DNA of 64,000 nucleotides from Buddleja alternifolia (lineage: Eukaryota > Streptophyta > Magnoliopsida > Lamiales > Scrophulariaceae), in assembly GCA_019426215.1 (NCBI GenBank), contig CM033400.1, positions 15,918,568 to 15,982,567 on the forward strand, written 5' to 3'. The first letter of the stretch is position 1; each line of letters begins with the position of its first letter. Below the pieces are notes generated by a model. It worked only from the letters and a program-made list of their open reading frames with translations. It was not told the origin of the DNA and made no database searches. A program made the position numbers and the translations under genes. Positions 12,196-22,720 of the stretch are shown piece by piece.

Positions 12196-13849
12196 ACACC
12201 CCCAAACTTATCAATTGCTCGACCTCGAGCAATAAGAGCTATAAGGCAAGACCAACATCATTCAATGGGAGAAAACAAAACAACTAACTAACTCACTTTC
12301 GTGGAGTAAACGATTGCACTTAGCGGGTGCAACAAGCCTTTAAACCTTTGAGTTACCTCAAAGGACGAGTTATAGTCTCGTGAGGGTTTGCATAAGATAT
12401 ACCCACAAAATCTAGCAAATTTTCAATCCCAACCGAATCAACACATCTCAATATGATCAACAAGAATGAATGGCATAAAATCAACCTTTTAAAGTTCACA
12501 AATATATATATACATATCAACTACTTTTGCTCATGTGACACCAATACTTGAAACGACTCCCTAGGGTATAGTGAAAAATAAATCTAGGGTATTATAGTCG
12601 AGAGGCATCCTTACCAAATTTTGGACATTAATCCCATATCTATCAACTTTTGATCAAACACAAGGCACAAGAATTATAGAAAATCTCATAGCCATTTAAA
12701 TTTCATTATCTCAAATATTCAACATTCAATTCATATGGAATTTCCATTAAACTTCATTAAGGCTAGATCATGTGCAATGTTTTATTCCATTAGGCTTTCT
12801 ATGACACCCATGTAACAAGTTTTAGACCAATGACTCCCAAACTAGATAGTTTTAGGGCATTAAGTGTAGAGACACTCCTAAGGATTTAATCACTTGAGTA
12901 TCAAAGGCCACGAAATAAAACTAGATCTTTTAAACAATTCACTTCTTTTGGCTTGAGCATAGCTCAAATTAGCATAATAGTACAGTATATAGGCATGAAA
13001 CTTTTCACCTCCGGTACGTATTAGCCTGACCACTTTTGGTCATACCAAAATTCAACCTTTCCAATTCATTGTTAGCATATAAAATTACTACTCAACTTAT
13101 AACCTTATGAGAAATCTAAGTTAATATTTCTGGGAATAATTCCTTAAGTGTCTCAAGATGGTTATCCTCTCAACTCCTCTACCTTCGATTTAAGTGCATT
13201 GTGAATCATCTAAGGAATCAATTCTAGTCTAAGGTCTCCACGAGCAATTTCAAAGATATATATATTCCATTAAATTCAGATTATTTCAAGAATTCATGCC
13301 ATTTTTTCAAGTCAATCAATTTCAATGCATCAATTGGAAGGACTAAAAAATTTTCATGCTTGATTTTCTCAACAAAGAAGCATATAAACATGATATCAAA
13401 CAAACTTTCCCCAAATTCAAGTTAAAAATTAGGATTGCATTTTCAATATTCAAAATAGATACTCTTCTACCCCCAAACTTAAATCCAACATTGTCCCCAA
13501 TGTTGTTACAACATGCATACACAAAGGTAAAAGAACACTTACAACCAAGGATATTGAAGAACATCCTTAAACTTCCAATGCATCCTTACAAAGTTTCTCC
13601 TCTTATCGAGTAAAATAAGAATCTCTAAAGGTGGGGTCCAAATGTGCATCATATCTAACACTTCAACTTTTTAAACCATCAAGCATAAGAAAAACATACA
13701 TGCCCAAAGTGCATGCTTGAACACAATAAAAAGAAACAAACTAAACAAAACAAAAACGAAAGCAAAAAGAAAAGAAAACTTACAAACTTGGGTTGCCTCC
13801 CAAGAAGCGCTAGTTTAGAGTCGGTAGCTCGACTTGAGATAAAGAATCG
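12196..13849 (-). other. G2 3' noncoding region: polypurine tracts and three hairpins
   Basis: No ORF compatible with an envelope protein. From the LTR side: the polypurine tract (minus AAGTTTGGGGGTGT, 12196-12209) and a hairpin with 8-bp stem ATTGCTCG-ACCT-CGAGCAAT (12214-12233). Then comes a second polypurine-like copy (minus AAGTTTGGGGGT, 13469-13480) directly beside a 7-bp-stem hairpin AACATTG-TCCC-CAATGTT (13487-13504). A further hairpin CTTGGG-TTGCCT-CCCAAG (13787-13804) lies just after the pol stop codon. The same arrangement recurs in G3 and, in part, in G1. Confidence 0.8.
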
Positions 13850-16800
13850 CTAAAGATCCTGGAGGGGAATGGTCACTTTATCCCTCGACCCGTCAATCCC
13901 AATGTAATGCTTTAATCTTTGGGCGTTTGTCATGAAGGTTCGTCCATTATCCGTTATAAGTTCAATGGCACCAGAAGCATACACACGAGATACAACAAAT
14001 GGTCCCGACCATTTTGACTTGAGCTTCCCGGGAAAAAGTCGAAGGCGAGAATTGTATAGTAAAACCTTGTCTCCTTCATGAAATTCTCGGGGAATAATAC
14101 GCTTATCATGCCATGTTTTCGTTCTCTCCTTGTAAAGCTTGGCGTTCTCATACGCTTGATGGCGCCATTCCTCAAGTTCGTGTAATTGGAGTAATCGCTT
14201 GGTACCTACGAGTTGAGAATCAAAATTTAGAAATTTAATAGCCCAAAAAGCGCGATGTTCGAGCTCAACCGGTAAATGACATGCTTTTCCAAAGACAAGG
14301 CGATATGGGGACATGCCAATCGGAGTTTTAAACGCGGTTCTATATGCCCACAAGGCGTCATCTAGTTTAAGGGACCAATCTTTTCTAGATGCGTTAACCG
14401 TTTTTTCAAGAATGCGTTTAATCTCCCGATTCGACACCTCCACTTGACCACTCGTTTGAGGATGATATGGGGTTGAGATTTTATGCCGTACCCCGTACTT
14501 GTTCAGTAAGTGCTCGAATTGTTTGTTACAAAAATGGGTGCCCCCGTCACTAACGATTGCTCTAGGAGTTCCAAAACGAGTGAAAATCCTTTTTTTTAAA
14601 AATCGAGTAACCACCCGAGCATCATTAGTTGGTAAAGCCTCAGCTTCGACCCATTTGGAGACATAGTCGACCGCAACAAGAATATACTTATTGGAACAAG
14701 AACTAGGGAAGGGTCCCATAAAATCAATACCCCATACATCAAATAGTTCACATTCAAGCATGTTATTCAATGGCATTTCGTGTCTTTTAGAGATGTTACC
14801 TGTTCGTTGACACCTATCACAAGATTGAACATACAAGAATGCATCTTTAGAAAGAGTAGGCCAAAAGAAACCTGATTGAAGCACTTTAGCCACTGTTTTA
14901 GAGGGTCCAAAGTGACCACCTACCGACATATCATGACAATGGGCGAGAATTGATGCTATTTCCTCCTCGGGGATACATCGTCGAATGAGGCCATCTGCAC
15001 AAATCTTAAATAGATATGGTTCGTCCCACAAATATCGCTTCACATCAAATAAGAATTTCTTCTTTTGATGATAAGTGATATCCGGAGGAAGAACTCCCGT
15101 GACAAGATAATTTGCATAATTGGCATACCAAGGAGCATCATTATGAAGTATAGCATACAATTGCTCATCGGGAAACTCCTCACAAATAGGTTTATCAAAC
15201 ACGCACTCAGGCTTAGGAATCTCTATCCTAGACAAGTGGTCGGCAACAACATTTTCTACTCCTTTCTTATCCTTAATTTCTATGTCAAATTCTTGAAGAA
15301 GTAAAATCCACCTAATGAGTCTAGGTTTGGCATCCTTTTTGGCAAGCAAGTATTTTAATGCGGAGTGATCGGTGTACACAATTACTTTATTCAAAATGAG
15401 ATAAGCATGGAACTTGTCAAATGCAAATACTATGGCTAGTAATTCTTTTTCCGTGGTTGCGTAATTCATTTGTGCATCATTTAAAGTCTTACTAGCATAG
15501 TAGATGGTTCGAAATACCTTATCCTTCCTTTGGCCAAGGACCGCACCCACCGCGGTATCACTAGCATCACACATCAATTCGAAGGGCAAACTCCAATCGG
15601 GAGGTGCCATGATGGGAGCAGATATCAATAGCTCCTTAAGAGTTATGAAGGCCTGTAAACAAAGGGAATCAAAATTGAATGGTGCATCTTTGACAAGCAA
15701 GTTAGATAACGGCTTTGCAATTTTGGAAAAATTTTTGATAAATCGCCTATAGAAGCCGGCATGACCAAGAAAGCTCCTCACGGCTTTCACCGATGTAGGT
15801 GGAGGAAGCTTTTCTATTACCTCAATCTTGGCTTGGTCCACTTCAATCCCTTTTTGGGAGATTTTGTGACCTAGCACAATCCCTTCCCGGACCATAAAAT
15901 GACATTTTTCCCAATTCAAAACAAGATTTGTTTCCTCACAGCGTTTTAGAACACGGTCCAAATGATCAAGACATGTGTTAAATGAGGTTCCAAAAACAGA
16001 AAAATCATCCATAAAAATCTCAAGGAATTCTTCAACCATGTCATGAAAGATCGCCATCATACATCGTTGAAATGTGGCCGGGGCATTGCATAATCCAAAC
16101 GGCATCCGCCTATAAGCAAACGTGCCATAGGGACAAGTGAAAGTTGTTTTCTCTTGGTCCTCGGGGGCTATGGCAATTTGGTTATAGCCGGAATACCCAT
16201 CTAGAAAACAATAAAAATCATGTCCAGCTAACCTTTCAAGCATTTGGTCAATGAATGGGAGGGGGAAATGGTCCTTACGAGTGGCATCATTTAACTTGCG
16301 ATAATCTATACACACACGCCACCCGGTAAGCATTCGAGTAGGGATTAATTCATTGTTCGCATTTTCTATCACAGTTATTCCGCCCTTCTTGGGTACTACT
16401 TGAGTCGGGCTTACCCATGCACTATCAGAGATAGGATAGATTATACCTGCATCGAGTAGTTTTATAACCTCTTTCTTTACCACCTCTTGTATTTGTGGAT
16501 TTGACCGTCTTTGTGGTTGGCGTGTAGGTTTTGCGGACTCCTCCATGAGTATTTTGTGCATGCACACCGCTGGACTTATGCCTTTTATATCCGCAATTTT
16601 CCACCCGAAGGCCTTTTTGTTGGCCTTCAATACTCTCATGAGTCGCTCCTCCTGTTCTCCTGTCAAAGAAGATGAGACAATTAAAGGTAGAGTCTCATTA
16701 TCATTTAAAAATACATATTTCAAATGTAATGGTAATGGTTTAAGCTCAAGGATAGGGGCCTCTTCGATAGAAGGGCGAGGAGGAGCCAAGAGTGATCTTT

Positions 16801-18352
16801 CTAATTTTTTAGCTCCAATGACGTGGTAAAGAGGTGGCTTCTCTACGCTAAACATGGTTTCCAATTGTTCTTCACTCGCTGAATCGACATCCATAGATTT
16901 GGAAAGACATGTCTCCAATGGGTCGTCTACCATTTGTGCCTGAAAAGTCTCATCAATCAACATATCAAATACATCGATGCGTAAACATGAGTCAGGATCA
17001 CATGGGTGTTTAAGCACTTTAAAAACATCAAAGGTGACCTTTTCATCTCCCACATTTAAGGTTAGCTTACCATTGGCAATATCGATTACCGCCTTACCAG
17101 TGGCTAGGAATGGTCTTCCTAGGATCAGGGGTACCTCAACATCTTCCTCCATATCAAGAACCACAAAGTCAACCGGGAAATAGAATTTGTCGACTTGAAC
17201 GATTACATCTTCGATTATTCCCCGTGGTCTCTTGATTGATCTATCGGCAAGTTGGAGGCTCATTGAAGTCGGCTTTGGGTTACCAAGGCCCAACTTTTTG
17301 AAAAGAGAGTACGGGAGGAGGTTGATGCTAGCTCCCGAGTCACACAAAACTTTTTCGAAGGATAATGGCCCAATCGTGCAAGGAATAGTGAGACTCCCAG
17401 GGTCTTCAAGTTTCATTGGTAATTTATTAAGCAATACGGCGGAGCATTCCTCGGTTAGGCACACCGTTTCGTTTTCCTCCCACTTTTGTTTGTTGGATAA
17501 AATATCCTTGAAAAATTTCACGTAATTTGGCATTTGTAAAATTGCGTCTATAAAAGGAATATTAATCCTAACCTCACGAAGAATTGCTAAGATTCGAAGG
17601 AAACTTGGATCCATCTCCTTTTTTTTCTTTCTATGTGCATTAGGAAATGGCAGACGGACCTCGATGGGAGGATGCGTTGGAGTTGAAGAGCCCGCTGTGG
17701 AGGGTTCAGGAGGTGGCGCCTGGGCGCGACAATCGGCGCCAGGGCGCTGGGTCTCGGGCGCCTGAGCGTGATCATCGGGACGCTCGGGCGCACAATTGCG
17801 AAGCATTCGTTCACTGTGGATTGATTCCGATGCCTGGGCGTTCTCATCGAGGCGCTCTGGCGCGGAAATGCGAACAGCATCATTGACTACCTGTTTGCCA
17901 CTTCTTAAGGTGATGGCGTGGCATTGCTCCTTCGGGTTTTTTTCTGTGTCACTTGGTAAAGTTCCCGGGGCTCTCTCACTGATCGCCTTTGCCATTTGAC
18001 CCATTTGTGTCTTTAAATCCTTCATGTCCATCATTATATCCTTCATCATAGTACGGAGTTCGTTGATTGCTGAATCCGATTTCTTTATTTGTTCATCGAG
18101 ACGCTCTTCGGTTGTAAGAGGTCTTATTTGCCTTTGTATATGAGGATTACCTTGCCTTTGAGCTTGGTTATTGTTGAATGGGGGCCTTGGTGCTTGATAG
18201 ACGCCGGGATGGGCATTTTGTGCGGATTGGGCCTCCTTGGAAAATTTTCGGGCACATGGAAGTTCAATTGAGGTCGATTGGCATTTCCAACATAGTTTAC
18301 ATTGCCAACCATTGTTTCCAAAGCAACTTCTTCGCCCAACTCTTGAACACAA
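13850..18352 (-). CDS. pol: Gypsy (Athila-type) polyprotein: protease, RT, RNase H, integrase
   Basis: This 1500-codon frame encodes the enzymes that copy the element's RNA and insert the cDNA. In order (approximate residues): the C-terminal part of Gag continued in this frame (36-160); a Pro/Ala-rich linker with two 13-residue repeats starting APER (about 164-200); an aspartic protease with DSG at 338-340; RT with LDGYSGY (D718) and FMDD (D782, D783); RNase H with acidic residues near 929, 968 and 995; and an integrase with zinc-binding Cys pair 1188/1191 and catalytic D1210, D1269, E1305. All key residues are present, so the enzyme part looks intact. The annotated Met is not a natural start: upstream codons up to about 37 read Gag sequence in the wrong frame. 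The protein probably arises as a Gag-Pol fusion by a -1 shift at 18241-18247 (about 1800 residues). Confidence 0.93.
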   Translation of the reverse strand: MCSRVGRRSCFGNNGWQCKLCWKCQSTSIELPCARKFSKEAQSAQNAHPGVYQAPRPPFNNNQAQRQGNPHIQRQIRPLTTEERLDEQIKKSDSAINELRTMMKDIMMDMKDLKTQMGQMAKAISERAPGTLPSDTEKNPKEQCHAITLRSGKQVVNDAVRISAPERLDENAQASESIHSERMLRNCAPERPDDHAQAPETQRPGADCRAQAPPPEPSTAGSSTPTHPPIEVRLPFPNAHRKKKKEMDPSFLRILAILREVRINIPFIDAILQMPNYVKFFKDILSNKQKWEENETVCLTEECSAVLLNKLPMKLEDPGSLTIPCTIGPLSFEKVLCDSGASINLLPYSLFKKLGLGNPKPTSMSLQLADRSIKRPRGIIEDVIVQVDKFYFPVDFVVLDMEEDVEVPLILGRPFLATGKAVIDIANGKLTLNVGDEKVTFDVFKVLKHPCDPDSCLRIDVFDMLIDETFQAQMVDDPLETCLSKSMDVDSASEEQLETMFSVEKPPLYHVIGAKKLERSLLAPPRPSIEEAPILELKPLPLHLKYVFLNDNETLPLIVSSSLTGEQEERLMRVLKANKKAFGWKIADIKGISPAVCMHKILMEESAKPTRQPQRRSNPQIQEVVKKEVIKLLDAGIIYPISDSAWVSPTQVVPKKGGITVIENANNELIPTRMLTGWRVCIDYRKLNDATRKDHFPLPFIDQMLERLAGHDFYCFLDGYSGYNQIAIAPEDQEKTTFTCPYGTFAYRRMPFGLCNAPATFQRCMMAIFHDMVEEFLEIFMDDFSVFGTSFNTCLDHLDRVLKRCEETNLVLNWEKCHFMVREGIVLGHKISQKGIEVDQAKIEVIEKLPPPTSVKAVRSFLGHAGFYRRFIKNFSKIAKPLSNLLVKDAPFNFDSLCLQAFITLKELLISAPIMAPPDWSLPFELMCDASDTAVGAVLGQRKDKVFRTIYYASKTLNDAQMNYATTEKELLAIVFAFDKFHAYLILNKVIVYTDHSALKYLLAKKDAKPRLIRWILLLQEFDIEIKDKKGVENVVADHLSRIEIPKPECVFDKPICEEFPDEQLYAILHNDAPWYANYANYLVTGVLPPDITYHQKKKFLFDVKRYLWDEPYLFKICADGLIRRCIPEEEIASILAHCHDMSVGGHFGPSKTVAKVLQSGFFWPTLSKDAFLYVQSCDRCQRTGNISKRHEMPLNNMLECELFDVWGIDFMGPFPSSCSNKYILVAVDYVSKWVEAEALPTNDARVVTRFLKKRIFTRFGTPRAIVSDGGTHFCNKQFEHLLNKYGVRHKISTPYHPQTSGQVEVSNREIKRILEKTVNASRKDWSLKLDDALWAYRTAFKTPIGMSPYRLVFGKACHLPVELEHRAFWAIKFLNFDSQLVGTKRLLQLHELEEWRHQAYENAKLYKERTKTWHDKRIIPREFHEGDKVLLYNSRLRLFPGKLKSKWSGPFVVSRVYASGAIELITDNGRTFMTNAQRLKHYIGIDGSRDKVTIPLQDL

Positions 18353-19251
18353 GCAATCTTTTTAGTGGGTGTGATTTCTTCATCATCGGGATAGAGTTCA
18401 TCTTCCCGGGCTAATTGCTCAATCTTGTCCCACACACTTTGGCAATCGAGCCCAAGGAGATCACCACCGGCGCCGGCATTGAGCCTATTTCGGATGCGCG
18501 AACGGACTCCATCATGGAATCGTAATACTTGCTCGCTCAATCTTAGGTTGTGATCCGGACATTTTCGGAGCATGTTTTTATATCTAGCCCATGCCTCGGC
18601 TAAGGACTCATGATTCCCCTGCTTAAACTCCTTAATGTTGCTCCTTAGCTCATTGATTTTGGAGGGTGGAAAGAATTTGCTCAAAAAGGCATCGACCAAT
18701 TGTCCCCATGTTGTGATGGATTGGGGTGGTAGAGATTTGTACCACATGGTCGCCCTTTCCTTTAATGAGAAGTGGAAGACTCTTAGACGAATTGCATCGA
18801 GATCCCGTGGATGAAATTGGGTAGTCATGAGAGTATCGTCTAAAGTCTCCAAATGCTCATGAGGTGATTCATGGGGCTCTCCATAGAAGGGTTCGCTTTG
18901 CACCATGCTAAAGATGTGTGACGGAATGTGATAATTTGGTGCAAAGAAATTTGGAAAGACTACGGCCCCCGTTATAGTGTGGACCCTTGGAGGTAGACTT
19001 TCCCGGACCGATAGAAGTCTTTGAGGAGGTGCCGGTTGCATAGCTTGGAATAGATTTTGCAACCATTCCCTGTTTTTCGGGAGATTTATGTCGGGAAAAT
19101 TCCCATTTGGATTTAGATTGTCGGCCATTTCTCGAGCTCGTCTACTAGATCGAAGAACACGCTCTATCTCCGGCTCAAAATTGTATAGAGGCTCGTTAGA
19201 AGAGCGGGTCATGCACCACAAATTATACCTAACAATTAAACACAAGAACAA
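18124..19251 (-). CDS. gag: Gypsy (Athila-type) Gag
   Basis: This is the structural capsid protein of the virus-like particle. The 375-codon frame has the retrotransposon Gag fold at about residues 125-265, with the block WYKSLPP..TTW..L..AFL..FFPPSK and, further on, ESLAEAW.R. The likely true start is the second Met (residue 14, 19212), because Athila Gags typically start MTRSS. No CCHC zinc knuckle is visible. The frame runs past residue 337 into a sequence that no longer resembles Gag, while the natural continuation is found in the -1 frame that leads into pol. The last 38 residues are therefore probably out-of-frame sequence, or the alternative end of unshifted Gag. It begins about 95 nt after the primer site. 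Confidence 0.88.
   Translation of the reverse strand: MFLCLIVRYNLWCMTRSSNEPLYNFEPEIERVLRSSRRAREMADNLNPNGNFPDINLPKNREWLQNLFQAMQPAPPQRLLSVRESLPPRVHTITGAVVFPNFFAPNYHIPSHIFSMVQSEPFYGEPHESPHEHLETLDDTLMTTQFHPRDLDAIRLRVFHFSLKERATMWYKSLPPQSITTWGQLVDAFLSKFFPPSKINELRSNIKEFKQGNHESLAEAWARYKNMLRKCPDHNLRLSEQVLRFHDGVRSRIRNRLNAGAGGDLLGLDCQSVWDKIEQLAREDELYPDDEEITPTKKIACVQELGEEVALETMVGNVNYVGNANRPQLNFHVPENFPRRPNPHKMPIPASIKHQGPHSTITKLKGKVILIYKGK
18241..18247 (-). promoter_or_regulatory. Candidate -1 ribosomal frameshift heptamer A AAT TTT
   Basis: Read on the minus strand in the Gag frame, codons 335-337 are GAA AAT TTT and the heptamer is A AAT TTT, matching X XXY YYZ. A -1 slip here converts the Gag frame exactly to the pol frame (...Phe-Ser-Lys-Glu). 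I saw no obvious stable stem directly downstream by eye. A one-base mutation in the AAAATTTT run is the simple alternative, since related Athila elements usually have one continuous frame. Confidence 0.45.
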
Positions 19252-19345
19252 AATTAGAATAATAAAATAAAAGAAAGGTTACAAATAAACGAAAAACTAA
19301 GAATTATGAAAATTTAAATGAAAAATCAAAAACTAAAATGAACAA

Positions 19346-19364
19346 GTCCCCGGCAACGGCGCCA
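19346..19364 (-). promoter_or_regulatory. G2 primer-binding site (tRNA-Asp)
   Basis: The plus strand reads gtccccggcaacggcgcca. The last 18 bases are identical to the 3' end of plant tRNA-Asp(GUC) including CCA, so the element RNA can pair with that tRNA to prime minus-strand DNA. It lies 6 nt inside the 5' LTR boundary at 19371. Confidence 0.93.
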
Positions 19365-19370
19365 AAAACT

Positions 19371-21286
19371 TGACACGCTAAAAGCTAACGTGCTATAATA
19401 GCAAGTGCACTAGTCGTGTGTAGTAATAAAAGTGGACGAGAAGTCCGGATTGTCGAACCACAAGGACTTGAATTCTAGTTTAAGATTTTATAACAACAAA
19501 GATCAAAACAATAAAGGTAAAATGAGTGTGAAATGCGTAAGATAAGAACAAGGTTGAACAAATGATTTAAAACAAAATAGAAAGGGAGACTAAGGCACAT
19601 GCTAGGTTCAAATTGATCAATTATACTTATAAAGATTCTCGTTGAAGGATTACGCTTATATTGTTATGGTGAGAGCTCCGAGGGTAGAGAATAACCGATG
19701 TCTCGCGTATAAACTCCTATGCTTAGATCGTGATTTCCCAAATATTCCTATCCGGAAATCTAACCACTAAACATGCATTAACGTACTAGAGTTCACTCGA
19801 TTTGAATCGAACAACTTCACCCGGGAATCTTTACCTATGTCTAGGGCAATTCCTCATTAGTTACGGGTCATGATGTGAATTTCTTGCACCCTAAGTCAAT
19901 TTTCTCCCGAAATATTAACCTAGGCATAAGATTCTAACATATAGTGATCAAGTATATGCAAGATAGACAAAAACACAATTCACATCACATAACAATATAA
20001 GTATAACCTCAACAATCATCTATTATAAGCATATATCACAATTTGACCTTACATGGCCTTAGTCTTATGAATTTAGTTCATGATAGATATTATGAAAAAC
20101 AATAATGAATAAATACACATGTTCATAGACATGAATGAAATGAAAAGGCTATAAAAACTCCCTCTAATGTGATAGATGATGGCCCCTTGATTGGAGCTTC
20201 AATTCCTAGCTTTCTCCTCTTAGAATGATGAAGAATGGTGATGAATGAAGCTTGAGGACTGATTCCTCCTCCTCCTCTCCTCCAAGAATCTGAAATTGAT
20301 AGTGAATGATGAAGAGTATGGGTTCCCCCTCCTTTTATAGCCAAAATTCCACTAAAGTATGCATTAAAAATTCCCATTAAAGTTCCCCAATGAGAATTCC
20401 ACCTAAGGTGATGCTTAAAGTTTGGCTTTTAAGATTCCAACCAGCTAAAAAATGCTGAAATTTCGGCCATTAAGAATTCCACCAAGCATAACCATGTGAA
20501 AACTTCAACAAAACACATGCATGCTGCCATTTTCTTGCTTTCCAGCGCAGTCTTAGTATTTTCCTCATAAACTTCTCCAAAGATCTCCAAATTGGATGAT
20601 TCAAGTTCCCATGTGAAGCTAACACATAGATCTACAACTTTACAGAAGGACATTTTGTCTAATTCGGTCTCTAAGTATACCTAAATTATGTTTCAACATG
20701 GAGGTTGTTTCTGATTTGGCGCCCATAAAGTAAATCTACCAAGAAACACACTTATGACAACCCCTCAACACATGTGCTGAATTATGGCCAAAAGTGATTC
20801 TTACCCATCATATAAGGCTGGAATTTAGGCTGAAAAAGGAGTAACATTCGGACTATCCATGCCTAGGCATGACTAGGAGGGCGTTGGGGCGTATCTTCGC
20901 ACATGTACTTCTCTGTTCGGCGCAGCAATCGTATTTCCTTCACAATTATCTCTATAGACCTCCGATTTGGATGTTTCAAGTTCCCATTTGAAGCTAAGAC
21001 ATACATCTAAAACTTTGTAGAAGGAAACTTTGTCTAAGTCGGTCTCAAAATGTACGGAATTATCGCTCGAATGTGGTAGGAGATGCATAAACCGCCTAGG
21101 TGTTGAAAAACATGCTTGAACTTGTTTTGTACATCGTTTTTCTTCCCTTTTCTTCATGTATTCTCATTTATTACCTGTATTCACTTAACACACCTATTAA
21201 ATGCAAGTGTGACATGATTTAAGCAATAAGTGAATCCAAATCATAAGAATTACGGTCTTAAAAACACGTAAAAACACCTCTTATCA
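19371..21286 (-). repeat. G2 5' LTR
   Basis: 1916 bp, 8 substitutions and no indels relative to 10280-12195. The TATA-box candidate GCTATAAAAG (minus) is at 20332-20341 and would drive the genomic RNA. It is followed at 21287 by the second copy of the GTAGG target duplication. Confidence 0.93.
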
Positions 21287-21291
21287 GTAGG

Positions 21292-21984
21292 ATATTATGA
21301 AATGATCCGTTTCTTTCCAAGGTGAAACGAACACAATATTCCTAAGTTTCCTTAGGATACTTGTAACACAAGACATGAGGGTCTACAATCCTCTATTCTT
21401 CCCATTGTATGCTTGACACAAACAATACCTTTCACATCCTTGATGTGTGTGGTTTCCATGTCACATCTAATGTGACTAATTATGGGTTACACTTACTATT
21501 CTATGTCTAATAGATTAATATGCTCGCCAAGGTTATAACCTTGGTAGTTAGATCAATGCATACATTTGTTGTGTTATATGAGTCAAATGTTGTGAAGATG
21601 GCGTGTCATAAGAATTAATTGTGAAACCATAAATAATAAAACGCATTTTAATAAAATGTCGAATCTCTACCCATAAACCAAGGTGGAGAATATAAATGAG
21701 GTTCACAAATTAATTCAAAAAAATCACAAAACATTCTTCCAAAAACATTGTCTCATAAAACGAAAAGTAAATGATTTCTTTGTCCTTCAGCCTTGGCTGA
21801 GATAGACGCTTCCTTGGCTTCTTCAGGATTACGACCTCATTTCTTTATTCCTAGCTTCTTCCCACCATCTGCAATCCATTGCATAAGTGAGTACCCTAAC
21901 GGTTTCATGACACTTAAGAAGCACAGTTAACTTACAAGTTAATTGTACAACAAATGTACCTTTAGTGCGCTCACGAGGAGACTT
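21292..21984 (-). mobile_element. Element D: decayed internal region, part 3
   Basis: Continuation of D on the far side of G2. No intact frame and no recognisable pol motif are seen. It merges into the 3' part of the gag remnant. Confidence 0.45.
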
Positions 21985-22720
21985 AAGGCATTGATCTTTC
22001 AGTGACCCTTCTTCTTGCATTTAAAGCACTTTTCCTTCTTGATATCGCCCTTTGCTTGCAGTTTGTTGCCCTTCTTCTTCTTCTTTCTCCCCTTGTTATT
22101 CTTCTTACCAAGAATGGGAGATGAAGAAGTGTCAACAAGCAACACAGGCTTAGCCTTCTTGACCGTTGCCTCAGCAATGCACAACATGTCCAATAGCTCT
22201 GGAAGAGTGGCAACCAATTAGTTCATGTTGAAATTCACTATGAACTGATCGTAGGCAGGAGAAAGCGACTGAAGTACTAAATAAATAGCTAAGTTAGGAT
22301 TTATCGGCACCTCCATATCATTGAGTTTATTTACCAAGGCAATCATTCTCAACACATGGTCGGTGACCGATGTTCCTTCAGTCATGCGAGCTCTGAATAA
22401 CTTGCGAGAGATAGCAAACCTCTCACAGCGTGTCTTAACACCGTACAGCTCTTCCAGTGCAAAAAAATTCTGTGATGCGTGTTCCACAGTCTCAGACTGC
22501 CTCTGCAACTCATTAGTCATGGAAGCCAGAATGAGACAACGCACATAGATATCGTCTTTACGCCATTTCTCATGCGCATCCCGAGCAGCACTTGGAGCAC
22601 TTGCCTCAGGTGCAGGCTCAATGGGCTGAGTTAAGACATAGTTAACACTTTTAGATTGCAGCACAATCTTAAGGTTGCGATAACAGTTAGGGAATTTTTA
22701 GCTTATTATTTCAAAGATTA
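21985..22720 (-). pseudogene. gag: Copia Gag remnant of element D
   Basis: The frame 22664-22218 gives a typical Copia Gag core (UBN2/retrotran_gag type): a DI..RCLILASM..ELQ block, then ALEELYGVKTR, then LV.KLNDMEVPI and LQSLSPAYDQF. A premature stop after NFNMN (at 22218-22220) separates it from the continuation LVATLPELLDMLCIAEATVK. The continuation ends in a zinc knuckle, CFKCKKKGHW, at about 22000-22030; the last Cys of the CCHC motif is lost to a change or frame shift. The N-terminus is also degraded (stops upstream of about 22700). It is not functional. This is the only coding trace I can identify for element D. Confidence 0.75.

Larger units (their letters stand above)
10280..21286 (-). 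mobile_element. Complete Athila-type Ty3/Gypsy retrotransposon (G2)
   Basis: About 11.0 kb, bounded by two 1916-bp LTRs and a perfect 5-bp target duplication GTAGG (10275-10279 and 21287-21291). Order on the minus strand: 5' LTR, tRNA-Asp primer site, gag, pol (protease-RT-RNase H-integrase), a 1.65-kb noncoding region, polypurine tract, 3' LTR. The LTRs differ at 8 positions (0.42%). Assuming about 1.3e-8 substitutions per site per year, that is very roughly 0.16 million years; the rate is an assumption. RT before integrase marks Gypsy, and the tRNA-Asp primer plus the RT/integrase wording fit the Athila lineage. It lacks the env-like ORF that many Athila elements carry after pol. It sits inside element D. 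Confidence 0.93.
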
